Shown one piece after another: positions 22,307 to 35,400 of a stretch of 64,000 nucleotides of DNA (the first letter of the stretch is position 1; each line of letters opens with the position of its first letter). The notes beneath the pieces are model-generated. The model searched no databases, was not told where the DNA came from, and saw only the letters and a list, made by a program, of their open reading frames with translations. Location of the stretch: the NCBI GenBank assembly GCA_964007475.1, contig OZ023274.1:73047303-73111302 (forward strand), read 5' to 3'. The stretch is from Hybos culiciformis. Lineage: Eukaryota > Arthropoda > Insecta > Diptera > Hybotidae. A program made the translations under genes and the position numbers.

Positions 22307-25300
22307 CTTAATTTTTTAATATAAATTTAATTTTTTTTTTCAATATTTTGAAAAGATTTCAAAAGCATTATCCAAACAACCATGAAAAGACATAAGTAAA
22401 CATAAATTTTAAACATTATGAAAAATTATATATACAATACACATAATCTGTATAATTGAAAAATTTAATGGTTTTATATTTATATAATAAAATACCTATG
22501 GGTGATTTTATACGGCTTTTGCATTTAAATCTTTTAAAATGATTTCTTTCATAGGAACAATTATCAATTCCAAGAAAATTTAATCTTATTTGTTTATTTT
22601 CAATTTAAAAAAGAATATAACATTTTTTTTTTCATTTATTAAATAATATTTATTGATGAATAAAAGTTACGAAAGATACTAAGTTCTTGTAAATTTTAGA
22701 TTTTAGATTTTCATCAAGCTCAAAAAAAACTTTAATTATCACATAGATATAGTCTGGCAGATACAAGCAAAATTTAAAGAAATAAATATAATCCCCACAA
22801 CTTTGAACACATTATATATTTTATCCAATTTCGAACAACCAAATCTTAAGCCTTAATATTAATAAGCTCTGAACCTTAATTTTTTATTTAGGTACTTAAA
22901 TATTTTATTATAAAAAAAATTAAATCTTAATTTAATCATACTAACCATATATTTTGAAAGCATAAAAAACTTTTATATCTCTTGGTGACTGCTCACTAAA
23001 TACTGATAAAAAATCCAAAAAATCTTCAAATGTTAAATTACCCTGACCGTCACGTGAGAATGCTTGACAAATTCTTGTTTTAAATGGATTTTCACGTAAT
23101 TCTGGCAATTTTTCAATGCTTTCACGTGGAACCTTAACATTGGATGCCTGGCCTTCAGTCATTTGGCGTGGAACCAAATCTGGTCTTATTTCCCGAAATT
23201 TCTTATGCACACTATAATGACATTATTTGATGTAAAAAAAAATTTATGTAAATTAACTGCATTGTTTTATAAAATATAAATGTTACCAAAGCCTTTACAT
23301 TTTTATTTATATATAAAATAAATAAATTCCTCAAAAATTGTATCAAGATCTTATTCAAGAATTTCGATTAAATAACATTAAATTAAAATTGCATAAAGGA
23401 TGATGACAAGATATGATCACGATATGATGAAGTACAACATAATAAATAGTTGTTAAAATACTTATGCCAGATCTTTAGTACATCCAACTATAAAAAGATT
23501 TAGGGTTAAGAATTTTAAACTTAACAATAATAAAGCATCACTTGTAAGAAATCTATTTTAATCCAATTTTATTTTACAAAAATTAATTTAAAAATATAAG
23601 AAAGACCATTGTCTCCAGAAAAAAATTTTTTTTTGTATTTTTTATATTATAAAAATGAAAAAGGAAATAATGTAAGCGGGCTGAACATAAAACATAACCA
23701 TTTTCATGATAAAAAAAAGTTAATATGAGTTTTCTAGACGAAAAACAAAAGCATTTTATTTTTTAATAAATTAAAAAAAAAAAAAAAATTATAGAAAAGA
23801 AAAATATTTAAATATATAATGTTTAAACTTTCATTGCACTTTATTTTCAGTATATTGAAATGAAAGTATATGGCAGTTCTGTGAGTTTCTTTTTATATTA
23901 CAAGTTTTCATCAATTACTACCATTTATCAATAAAAAAATAACCAACTTCTCTTGTTGATAATGATAATTTTTACAAAATTTTAAATTTTAAATTAAGTT
24001 ATAAAAATGGAAAATTTCAAACAAAGACAGTGTCTACATAAATATTTTCATATTTAATAGTTAAAATTAATTAATTTTAAAACCATTATAGGTTAAGAAA
24101 ATCAAGCTTTGAGTTAATTAAATTTCATGAATATTATTAGAATCCCTCGTCTAATTTTATTTTGTTCATCAATTATTTAACAATTATTAAACAGATGAAA
24201 GCGTCAGAAAAATTAAATTATAAACAAATGAAATTTTTCAATGCAAAGACTCAACACCTCAACCATTTGAAAATATTTGCAAATCAAATTTGAATAAGAA
24301 TGAACTTAATTGAGAATATTAATTCTAATAATGTGATTGATTATAAAGACAAAAAGTTCAGATTCAGGTATTCGCAAATTTTTTATAATATATAATTTCA
24401 TTTAAAATGAGCTTAAATTAATAATAACTGAAATTTTAATCTTTCCTTTGAAATAAAAATGAATTTGACGATTCTAAAGAATTTCTCAGAAAAAGGTGTT
24501 GAACTCTATTCTCTTGATATTTTTTCAATATTATAATAAAATTTCCATAATTTCATAAGCTAATTTTCGGGTGAGTTTTTTTTTTAAATAATTTTTAAAG
24601 GTAAAGGAACTTGTTTTTGACAACCTTTTAAATTTTTTTTTTTATTATGAAAGAAGAAAACCAGCATAAAAAAATTATTAACTGAAAATAAAAGCAAAAT
24701 TCCTATACTTTTTTTTTCATTTTTATTCAACAAAATAAGTTTGGGTAATTTACCGTAAAATTTCTTTGCGGGTAAAAAATGTACAATCCTTTGGTGTGTT
24801 GTTAAGTAATTTTCCAGCAAAAATTAAATGTTTGGTGGCATCAAGTTGATTTTCCAAATATAAGTATGTCGTATGTAGATACATAAATTTAAAACACAAT
24901 ATAAATATAAAGATTATTAATTTTTAGGAAAAGTTAAAGTATTTTATAAAATGGAGAAATTATAAAACTTAACAAATGTTAAATTGGAAATTTTCAATTA
25001 ATTGTAAAAATTCCAACTTACTTCATATATAAGAAAGTATCGACTGAGTTTTGAACGCTTGGAATAAAGAACTTTTGATTAAGAAATTTAATTTAATTAT
25101 ATTTAAATTTATATCAATGTTTTGTTTACATTCTAAAAGCTTTAAGTTATTATTAATTTTCACTTATAATATAATGATATGTAATGTACATAAAATGTTA
25201 ATCAATATTTGAAAATTGTAAGATAAACCTTTTTGATAATTTAAGTCATAAAAAAATGTAGACGAAAAAATAATGTGACGTAAATCTAAATTACTCTTTC

Positions 25301-25347
25301 ATTTATCATGTCCTATAAACATCAACCAAATACAACAAAACTTAATA

Positions 25348-25388
<41 letters not shown>

Positions 25389-25608
25389 AATTAGTAAATA
25401 AACAATTATAGCATTTCTGCAGTCTAGAAAAGGTGCTTGAAATTTGTAAGAACTTTAAAGAAGTGCTATCCGTGACTTATGGTTTAATTTTTAAACCTTG
25501 TTCCTAATAAAAACTATTATTATTAAATATTTTGAATTTGAAATTTAGCATAAAAACCTGATAATCGTCCAATTGCTGCTCAGTAAAAGTAACAACTTTA
25601 TTTCCCAT
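22089..25608 (-). CDS. Cib2: Calcium and integrin-binding family protein (complete, 4 exons, 189 aa)
   Basis: An EF-hand adaptor of the CIB family; relatives act in photoreceptor signalling and, in vertebrates, in mechanotransduction with TMC channels (family knowledge). CDS exons in transcript order: 25608-25558, 24788-24754, 23211-22946, 22306-22089, total 570 nt with phases in register. The protein starts [17 protein letters not shown]; Gly2 fits N-myristoylation. The second EF hand is a non-canonical [12 protein letters not shown] (81-92), while EF3 [12 protein letters not shown] (118-129) and EF4 [12 protein letters not shown] (159-170) keep the calcium ligands. It ends FLNTFHIRI. The 189-aa length equals the fly Cib2 length as I recall it, and the sequence is very similar over its whole length. 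An acceptor-like AG lies two bases before the ATG, so the leader may be spliced. It sits between otp and Ipk1 on the same strand. Confidence 0.95.
22307..22945 (-). other. Cib2 intron 3
   Basis: 639 bp; AT-rich, nothing else seen. Confidence 0.85.
22946..23211 (-). CDS. Cib2: Cib2 exon 3
   Basis: Residues 29-117 plus one base. Contains [29 protein letters not shown] and [13 protein letters not shown], the CIB N-terminal EF-hand pair. Acceptor CATTATAG, donor GTTAGT. Confidence 0.95.
23212..24753 (-). other. Cib2 intron 2
   Basis: 1542 bp; AT-rich, nothing else seen. Confidence 0.85.
24754..24788 (-). CDS. Cib2: Cib2 exon 2 (35 nt)
   Basis: Encodes [11 protein letters not shown] plus two bases of Arg29. 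Acceptor CACCAAAG, donor GTAAAT. Such a short exon is missed by open-frame scans, but it restores the conserved CIB N-terminus and exactly fits the phases of exons 1 and 3. Confidence 0.93.
24789..25557 (-). other. Cib2 intron 1
   Basis: 769 bp; contains a 32-bp (AT)n run at 25351-25382. Confidence 0.85.
25351..25382 (+). repeat. (AT)n microsatellite
   Basis: Pure AT dinucleotide run of 32 bases in Cib2 intron 1. Confidence 0.9.
25558..25608 (-). CDS. Cib2: Cib2 exon 1
   Basis: Seventeen codons, [17 protein letters not shown], with Gly2 available for myristoylation. Donor CAG/GTTTTT. Upstream, TTAATAG/CA directly before the ATG could be an acceptor from a leader exon. Confidence 0.93.
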
Positions 25609-25665
25609 TGCTATTAATAGTTTAAAAAAAAAAGTATGAAAATTTTATATAAAAAATTTAAAGAC

Positions 25666-25723
25666 CTTTTGTACTCTTTCTGTGACAACCTGAATAACAC
25701 TACCATCAGGTTTTCCTATATTG
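25666..25723 (-). other. Candidate leader exon upstream of Cib2
   Basis: 58 bp between acceptor ATTATTTCAG and donor GTCTTT. One frame is open, reading NIGKPDGSVIQVVTERVQK, and composition is richer than the flanks. A 55-bp intron would join it to CA-ATG of Cib2, but its open frame does not continue into Cib2. It may be a 5' UTR exon or an orphan exon; I do not recognise the peptide. Confidence 0.35.
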
Positions 25724-26708
25724 CTGAAATAATATAAATAAAGAAAAAAACATGAAAGAAATTAAAATAAAGCTTTGTAAGGAGTGCCAATTTTTCAAAG
25801 ACACGAGATAAAAAAAAACTAGGAATTTTCTCATTGAAATAAAAGAAATCATAATTTATGTTGTTTCTAAACTAATTTTCAAATTTAAATTATATGAATA
25901 ATACAAAATGCAGCAATTAACTTAATATAAGGAAACTAATTATATTTCTCATAAATTATTTCTCCAGTTCAGGGATTATAGCTCCCAATTAAAATGTGTA
26001 ATTTATGTTTATATTGATATATTGACCATCTTTAGCTTGCTTTAAATGTATCGCAACGCAATGTTACATGTCACACTATTATAGTTTACCAGGAGAAAAC
26101 CTTTAAACACAAAGAGATTATTATTTTGTATAAAACTATTTGTTGCGTTGAATATGTGTGCAAGAAAAAGGATGTTATTCTTTCGCTATTTTATTCATGT
26201 AATTTACACATGACATATATATAATATTATATTATTATATACGATGTAGAAAGATATGTGTGCTTGTATTTTACAATCTAAATAAGCTTATGTTTATTTT
26301 TTTATGTGTGGTACCCTGTTGAGTTATATGCTGTACATGGCTTTGAAGAAGCACCATGTGAAAATTATTTAAGAATTTTTTTTTTTATTGTATAAATTTA
26401 ACATTCAAAATGTTATTCTTTTTCGAATCATAATTAAATAAGACAACATGGTGTGTCTATTATAATTAAAATACTAAATAATGTCTTCAATTCGATGCAA
26501 ATAATTTCAATAATAACAAAATTCGATATATTATTAAAATTTATAATGACGGCCGGCGACAGATAAATCAGTTGAATTCGATTTTTTTTTAAATAATTGA
26601 AAGAAAGAAATATATTTATTTTTTTGTAAAAAACTAATAAATCTAATATTATATATCAATATTTATATATTAAAAAATTAATACAGGATTTCTACTTTAT
26701 AGCCCAGT

Positions 26709-26777
26709 CATAGTTAAGTTAATATGTATTATAGTTATAGCCATAGTTATAGCCATAGTTAAGTTAATATGTATTAT
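26709..26777 (+). repeat. Direct repeat, 24 bp twice
   Basis: CATAGTTAAGTTAATATGTA and four following bases occur at 26709-26732 and 26754-26777, separated by two copies of an ATAGTTATAGCC-like unit. Confidence 0.85.
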
Positions 26778-28635
26778 TTGAAATATTCATTTTTCATATA
26801 CGAAAAAAATGGATTTAATAAAGAATGATGTCTGAAGTAATATTTTTTTAAAATAAAAAAAAAACTTGAATAAGAACAAAATTCTCCCAATTTATATTAC
26901 ATTTATTTTTTTTTTTTATTCTGTCAATAATTTTTTTTAAATTTATTTTACTTAAATTAATTTGAATATAATAAGTTTTCTTGTTTAAAATTTTTTTTTA
27001 AATTTTTTTTAAATATTTTTTTATTTTATTTATAACTTCTTTATAGCGAATATTATAATTAATTTAAATTACAATTTTTTTTTTTTAATCTTTTTAAAAA
27101 TTAGAAGTTGCACATTAAATCGTATACGAAATGTTACTTTTTAAAAAAGTATTATTTATTTTATTTTTTTTTTTGAATTATTTACTTTTAATTTTTTTTA
27201 TTCTTTATACATATTCTTAATTTATCTTAAAAGATAAATTTTAATTCTTAACCAAAATATGTTTGTTTTATTTTCTTTTCAATTACCAATAAAAAAAATA
27301 GTTCTAATAACCTCTCCATGCCCGTGATTAGAACGAAAGATTAAAATATTTTCTTTGAATAAAAATCTTCTATTGAAATACAAAAAACTAAATTGAAAAA
27401 TTTAACTTAAAATCAATTCAATGCAATTTTTTTTTAGATGATACAATTATTTTAGTAATAAGTACCTATGATGAGAGCAAATTTATTTGTTTTGAAGTTA
27501 AAACAATAAAAAATTAATATTTCTTTAATTTGATTTTTCTTTTATTTCCTATAATCTTTTCTAATTTTCTTAATTAAAGAAATCACATTTTAAAAAAAAG
27601 TTTCTTAAATTTATTTGTGTGCATCCAGCTTTGGAAAATAAACTAGCCCTGGAATGATTTCCAAAAATTAATTCGATTATTTATAAGAAAAAAATCAGCA
27701 TTGAAATTCAAATAGGACATGAATTTTAATAATTAAAAATTATAGAGAATCAAAATATTTCACGGACTGATAAAATTTATAAAGGATAATAATAATTGAA
27801 AAATATTTTGACAAACATGATTGTAAAATAATACATCGTTTTTCATAAAAAAGATTTAAGAAATGGATTCTTAAAGATTCATGTAGAAATGAATAAAATT
27901 AAATTTGAATTGAAATTCTTCAAACTTTAAATATTCAAAGATTACGATAAAAAATATATGAAGGTAAAATTTAGATCAAATTTAGAATAAGAAATTTTCT
28001 AATATTCTAGTACTTTTTGCCGTATACTTTTGATATTTAAAATAACTAATTTAATAATATTTTTATTTATTATTTGTAAATAATTTTTTAAGAATTATAT
28101 ATTTAAATACATTTTGTTTTTTTTTTGTTTATTTTATTTTTTAATAATTATAATTAATAATTTTTTTTTTATTTATATTTTCGTATACATTATTTTTTAA
28201 AGTCTTAATAGTTTCATGATATTTTTTACATATATAATTTTACTCATTTATTATTTTTATTTGTTGCATAACACTATTATTAGTATTTCATTAATACTGT
28301 GTTTTATTATAGTTCTTAAAAAAAATGGTTTTGAGGTGATAGCAAGTGAAAAAAATAATATTGAAAATCAAATAATTAAGAAAATTGGTCAAGAGTCGTT
28401 TTTATTTTCCTAATATTCATAGATATTTAAACATTTGACATTAATCATTCTATTGAATTATTCTTTTGCTTTTTAAAGTCTATACATTGCTAGCCAATTA
28501 AATAATTTGGAAAGCCAAAGTTTTCTGAAAATTAAATCACTAGCTGATGTAAACCTTCATCATTGAAAAATGTATTGTAATGCAATACAAATAAAGTCTT
28601 TTCAAAAATGAATAATTAATTATATAGATAATAGT

Positions 28636-28641
28636 TTTATT
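28636..28641 (-). terminator. Possible otp poly(A) signal AATAAA
   Basis: First AATAAA on the minus strand after the otp stop, about 540 nt downstream; nothing better was seen nearer. Inferred from position only. Confidence 0.3.
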
Positions 28642-29180
28642 GTACATTAACAAAACAAATGTCGATATTCTGATATCAAATTCAAACAAACTAAAGACCT
28701 GTTAAAAAAAAAATTGTTTACTAAATTTCTAATAAAAAACTTCAACTTAACAGAAATAAAGCATAACCTTAAATTTTTATTAACCGAAATAATTAAATTT
28801 ATAAAAACAATAATAAATTTATATCACTAAGACTTCCTCGAAAAATGTTAGAGATCTATTTTGAAATCGCAAATATTCGTAAATTAATAAAGTTAAGAAC
28901 TTTCTGTGAAATCTCTCTGAATGCTTCTGTTTCTGTACAATATTAATTTGTATATAATTTTGCCGTGTAAAATTAAAATTGACTAAATTGTTATTAGATA
29001 CAAAATAGAAAAACAGAAATAAAAATTTATATATATAAAAACATAAATAGAAGCCTTTGTGATATAAGAATTTTTTTAAGTAACTTATGCAACGCGCGTA
29101 ATTTGGAAATCGGTAAAAATTTTGTCTTTTGTAATCGTAGATTAATATTCTGAAAAGCTTTCAAAGCTTTTCATTAAATT

Positions 29181-29447
29181 TCAGTAGACGGAATTATGAT
29201 GATCATATGTGTGAGCATGTAAGTATGATGGAATTGAAGTTGCATTAAGTTCTGATGCACGACGACGTAAAGCTGCTATACTGTGCCCTCTCCAGACATC
29301 ACCGCCATCATCACCATCCGGTTGCGGAGATTGAAGATTCTGGCAATTATTATGGTTCGTATCTTGGTGTTGTTGCTGATGTTGTAGCTGCGCTTGTTGC
29401 TGTTGTTGCTGTTGTTGCTGCTGTTGTTGTGATTGTTGCTGATTATT
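29181..29447 (-). CDS. otp: otp exon F (polyQ and OAR motif)
   Basis: Last 88 codons and TGA. A mixed CAA/CAG tract gives 12 consecutive Gln, then [19 protein letters not shown] and the OAR helix [11 protein letters not shown], ending [12 protein letters not shown]. Mixed codons make the tract less prone to slippage than pure CAG. Confidence 0.95.
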   Translation of the reverse strand, partial: NNQQQSQQQQQQQQQQQQAQLQHQQQHQDTNHNNCQNLQSPQPDGDDGGDVWRGHSIAALRRRASELNATSIPSYLHAHTYDHHNSVY

Positions 29448-32400
29448 CTAAAAAAATAGGGGTTTTGGTATAAAATAAATTCCTGTCTAAGGATTTTTTG
29501 TACTAAATCCAAAAGGACTTTTGGTTTGTTAAAGTATTTTTCATAATAAATTACGAATGTTTGGTTTGAAAAAATAATAAGTGTGAAGGATATTTTCTGT
29601 TGAAGAAGTAAAATTCTGTAAAAAGGATAATATTGTTAGTGGTTATCCAATTTTAAATAAATTGTGTCTATGCAACAAATTTCCTGTTTCGGATGGGTGA
29701 AAAAAAATTCTTTTTAGTTGTGAAAAAAGGTGTCTGTATCTTTTGAAAAAGATACAAAAAAGGAAAACTTTTAATAAAAATTTTGTTCTCAAAAACTAGT
29801 TTTTTATTATTCAAGAAGATGTCACTTTAAAAATAAATCAATATTATCCTTGAACTGAACCCTTGTAAGGTCTAAAAGCTTCTTTTTTTCTGTTTTAATC
29901 TCTCTGTATGAAAAATATTCGGCTGTAGAATTTTCTCAATAAAGTATTTTCTTATTTTTAGAGTTTGATCTTAAATTTAGAAGCATCTAAAGAATAATTT
30001 TCAACATACCATTGGATCACCGTTCACATCATTTTGATTACTTTGCTGGTTGTTATTTGAAAGCGGAGGTGTTACTGACGAGCATGAATTTATATTTGGA
30101 GGTGTTGATGTTGGTGAATTGCCAGAACAACCAGCACCAACTCCTCCAACTGAATGTTGATACATCATTGAATCACCTGAAAAATAAGAAAAATCATATA
30201 TATAAATAATCTTTTAAATTAATAATTAATATTTATGTATATGTGTAGGCACAAATATTGTGTATATTATAAATAATTCTTTTATTTTTATATGTTTGAT
30301 TAGTATTTTTTAGATTAGTAACTTGTTTCAAAAGATAGCAATTCACCATAATATCAAACTTTCTCAAAAATTTTGAGAAAAATAATTTTTATTGTTAGGA
30401 TCACGTTTGAAAAATTTTTTATTTGAAATTGTCTACTTAAAAAATAAATAAAAAAATATATGACAAAATTAAAGGGATCTGTAGTACAGTTTTTACCTTG
30501 AAAATAAATAAAAATAATTTATTTACTTATAATAATTAGCAAAACATACATTATATATATACAACTATAAATTGATAAAGGTTGAAAAAAAAGAAATATT
30601 AAATTACAAGAACTGTTACTATGATACTATTACTGAATAAGAATTCATTCAGTTCCTTTGAAGTTTTTAAAGAAAAACTTCAATTATATTATACAGAAAA
30701 ATCTGCCTCGTTTTTTATAATCATAATACGGATTTTTAATGGTTCTGTATCATTAAATGAATTATAATTTTAGTTTTCTTAAAAAATACAATAGTTCACT
30801 TCATACAGATTTATTGATAGTGTGAAAAATAAATTTTTAAATGTCTCCGAATGTTCATTTAGCAATTTTTTATAGCATAATTTTGTTAATTTTTAAATTA
30901 AATAAAATTCAAAATAATATCGTGATTGACATATTAAATTGAAAAATATTTTTGAGATATAAATCACGTTAGATGTTATTGTTAATTTATCCTTTCATAT
31001 ATTGAAGAATTTGTATATAAAATTTTAGAAGAACTACCTACATGGTGTACATCACAATGTACATAATATCAAGATTAATCAAATTTTATGCCATCGTAGC
31101 CTTGTACATACAGACTTATAAATAAACATTATAAATAAACTCCATCATTATTATATAGTTATGGTGATAGTCTATTTTTAGAATGTTCTTTAATCAAATC
31201 TTGAAAAATCTATTTCCATCAGTTTTAATTTTTTTTTATTCTAATTCTAAAATAATATTTTATAATAATTCTTGTTTTATTTACAAGTGCAGTATTTTTA
31301 ATATTATTATTAAAAATAAATATAAAAATATTAACATTGTACCTTTTCACCCAAATAGATATAAAATACTATTACGAATTTACAAAAATAGGCTATCTGT
31401 TTTTAGATTTTTAATACCTAAATTAAATTATAAATTTAAAATTTTTAAATTAAAAATTAATTTTCTCTTAAATTAACTATGCTCTAAAATGTTAGTGCCT
31501 GATTATAATTACAAAATAGTTTACGTTAGTTCGAATGAAGAATCTCAAATATACACTATGTAATTAATAACCACATAAATTCATTGTTTGTTAAATAAAA
31601 TTCCCAATATTATTATGTCATACATCAAGCTTGAAATTAAAAACTTTTCCTCAATTTTTTTCTATTATTAAACTTCACTATGGCATTGATGCGTTACATT
31701 GCTAATAAGTTTTCATGGTTAATGAATTTTATTGAAATAATGGCGAAGATGTTAATGTTTTTATCTTATTTTTTTTAAGTGTTTTATAATTTTATTATTT
31801 ATTATATTTTAGGTAAAAATTATGAACATAATTTTTAAATTTTTTTTCAGCAATAAATTCAAATTAACTTCACTAGCAAAGAATCTACGATCTAATAAAA
31901 CTCACATGTAGTGCCAAAAATAATCAAAATAAATGCCAATATTATAGTTTTCATAAATTTTGTCGCAAGAAAAAATCGAACTTAAAACATTCTGTATGAG
32001 TGTATGTACTTTAACTTTTTAGTTAAATGACATTTTAATTAAATCAAACGTATGTAAGCGTATTATATACAATAATTATGTTAATAAAATATTTAAAAAA
32101 AATATATATAAACATGTTGCTCACCCAAAGCATTTAATCCATAATGTTGATAACTTCCAGCTCCCATAGCTGAACCTATATTAATACTTGAATTAAGACC
32201 ACCATTTAATGTAGAAGATAGTGAAGATGATTGATTAAGTTGCCCAAAACCTATTTTTTTTTTTTAATTTATCAATTAAGTGATGTCAACAAAAAAGAAA
32301 TACATGCTGTTAGTATATTACATAATATTTGAACAATAAAATAAATTACTTTTTGGGAGAAAATAAGTTGTGTAAGAATATTCTTAAAAACAAAAAGTTT

Positions 32401-35400
32401 CTGTCAAAAATAACCCTATTACTTCTATATCAAGCCAAAAAAGTTAATCAGTGCTTAAAGGAAATCAGCTAAAGCTACCTTTTACTAAAATTCGATTGCA
32501 ATTACAAATATATCTTAAATCCATGAAGCGAAATCTGATACATTTAAAAATTAAACTATATTTAGAAACATAATAAATTTTTAATGAACTTAATTAATAT
32601 TACACTTGGGTTTTAGAATGAAAGCTGTAATTTAACATTATGTTGATAAACCTTCATAAAATTGGTGACATTGACATTAAACCTATAATCTAAATAATTC
32701 AAGTTTACCAGCGGTCATTGGATTTACACCGACACTCCATCGATCTCCGCCAAACATTGAAGTACCACATAATCCTTCACCCATAGCAATATTAGTTATA
32801 TTAGCTCCAAAAGGTGGCAAGCCATGTGATGGTAATAATGCTCCTGGTGTTCTAAATACATTTGTTGTCTTCTTTCGTTTCTTCCATTTAGCTCTGCGAT
32901 TTTGAAACCAAACCTGTAAGAAAATTTTCGATTTAGATATATTACATATAGAATACTAAAATTGATTTAGCAACAATGTTGTTCTTTGTCAAAAGTTCAT
33001 AATAAAATATTCATATTTTTAAGGGCTAATCGACAGAAAATAAACTGGTACGTGGTAATCGATTTTAAATTCAGGTTCGATATACTTTTATATCTAATTA
33101 TATAAAAAATATTGCATTTTTCTATGCAATACTTTAAACTTATATTTCCAAGATATAATTTTTTAATGCAAAAAAAAAAAAAAATTACCGAGGACTAGAC
33201 AATGTTTCTGAATAAAAATAAAACTAAAAAAAAAAGTTATTATGTTTGGAGATATGCATACAAACATTCTAAAACCATTTATGGTGTTATCAAAATTTAA
33301 TATTAACAGGTGTTTAATATTGTTTTCATAATGCACAATTAATGTATCCAAAGATGCCACAAGGGAATCATAATACGGCCGTTGTTCCTTAATTTAAGAA
33401 GAGAAAAAAAAGTGTAGAGGAAAATATAAAGGAAAAACCAGAAGAAAACATAACAAAAAAAATGAATTCTGATGGAAAATTGTTTCATTATGTTATTATA
33501 AAGGAATAAACAGATCAATTTTGCGGCTATGCCACAAAAATTGCATAGGTTTATATACAATAGAATGGGGGAGAACATTATGTTTGAATTTATATATGAA
33601 TAAAAGATTTTTTGTATATAAAATCGCACCCCTTGTTTGCAATTTTCATATTTAAAGAATATTATTATTCTTTCTTATTACATACATTTTATTAATATAA
33701 AAATCAAAGTTCATTTTTAATGAAAAGAAATCACTTTATAATTTATATACGATAAAAAATTACGCACCCACAACCCTCTTTTAGAAAAGGTCTGACCTAA
33801 AAATTATAATACAAAAAAAAAGCAAAAAACAGCTGTTAAGTCAACTTAAAGAATACTTTTTATCTTATTCGTTCCTGCTTATTCTACTTAATTAGATTTA
33901 TCAATCATTGAAGAAAATAATATAGAATTAAAAGATATAATTATATTTAAATTTTGTTTTTTTAATAAAATCGCATTATTGGAACATACATGTATATAAC
34001 AGATTCGTTTAACTTTAGCTTAATCAGAGGCGGATTTTAACAAGTTCAGGCCCTAGGCAAAAAACCCCTTTAAATTTTTTTTCGCATTTTTTTCCATGCA
34101 TGGCTTATTTTCAAAATTTTGACGAAAGATAGAAAATTTTTGACTGGTATATTTTGTTGGAAATTATTTAAGCTCATTTATTTTTATGTTCGTGATTTAT
34201 TTTTTGCAAAACTAAGAATTAAGGAGTCACAGTTGATTTTTTTTTAGTGCGCCATTGAAAGCGCTATGATAGCTAAGTGATTTAGTTTTATTTGGAATAT
34301 GTTTAAATTCTAACACTTATACACAATATACATAACTTGTATTTTGTGTTGTGTATGATATATTTTATTTTGTAAAGGAATATTAAAATCCAAATAAACA
34401 TAGTTCAGTTAATAGTACATATTATAATTGAATTTGAGGCCCCAAAAGGTAAACAGGGAAAAATTTAAAACTGATAAAGTTTAAAACAAAAAAATTATCA
34501 TAATTTAAAAAAAAAATAAAATATTATTTTTTTTTTAAATGTATATTTATTTTTTTTATTTTTGGAGGCCCGTATAAATCCGAGGCCTTAGGCAAATGCC
34601 TTATTTTGCCTACAGGTAAATCCGCCGCTGAGCTTAATGCATTTAAAAATCGTATGTTTTCGTAAATTGCTAACATATACTATACATATACGTATGTTAT
34701 CTACAGAATATTACGAGTATACCTGTTTTTGATTTCAAGGCCTTTTTGAAATTAATTTATGATCTTGATTTTGATTATTTCTTTTTTTAAGTTAAGTTAG
34801 TGGAGTTACGTCCAAATTTTGTTAAACATTAAAAATTATTTAAAAATCCTAAAAGAACATAATTTTCGAAGTAAAGAAACCAAGGACATACATTTTTGTT
34901 AATCTTATGTGTGACAATCACAAAACCACCAAAATATACAAATATTTTTTATTAAATAGGACTAAAATATACTAATTAGTAAGCAGTCAGTAGGGTAGTA
35001 TTCAAATGTCTTAAAGTTTTTTTCTTGATGACGTATAAAAAAAATATGTTTTAAATATTTTTAACTTTCTTAATTTTTGTATACATATTTAAGTTCACTA
35101 CATAGATTCTTTTTTAAGTTTACTGTGTCAAATATTATATAAAATGAGCAGTTAGTCCTCAAATTTAGGACAATAAAATTATCATCAATATAAATATGAA
35201 AATAACGAAGAAAAACGTATTATAATCGTCAAGGATAATAATAATTTATTCATGAGGCAAGGCCATAAAGACGCACCCTTTAATAGAATTTTATAAATTG
35301 CTATATTTTTACACTTAATGATATAAGCATGAAAGAAGAAAAATCAAAAATTATTTAAATAAATTTTCCAACCAACTTTTAACGCCTGTTTAAATAAAAT

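Larger units (their letters stand above)
25724..29180. other. Intergenic region between otp and Cib2
   Basis: About 3.5 kb, extremely AT-rich, including the otp 3' UTR at the right end. A duplicated 24-bp block lies at 26709-26777. A 65-codon plus-strand open frame at 28216-28413 is hydrophobic and AT-driven, with no family resemblance. No gene is supported. Confidence 0.6.

Noticed and set aside
28216..28413. Hydrophobic 65-codon open frame
   Set aside because: T-rich DNA gives hydrophobic codons by chance; no homolog recognised and no upstream support.
29255..29512. Open frames rich in Val/Ala or Asn/Ser over the otp last exon
   Set aside because: They are antisense or shifted readings of the CAG/CAA tract and the OAR region; the otp frame explains the sequence.
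31183..31476. 97-codon plus-strand open frame
   Set aside because: Lys/Asn/Ile/Phe-rich and AT-driven, with no motif, in an otp intron.
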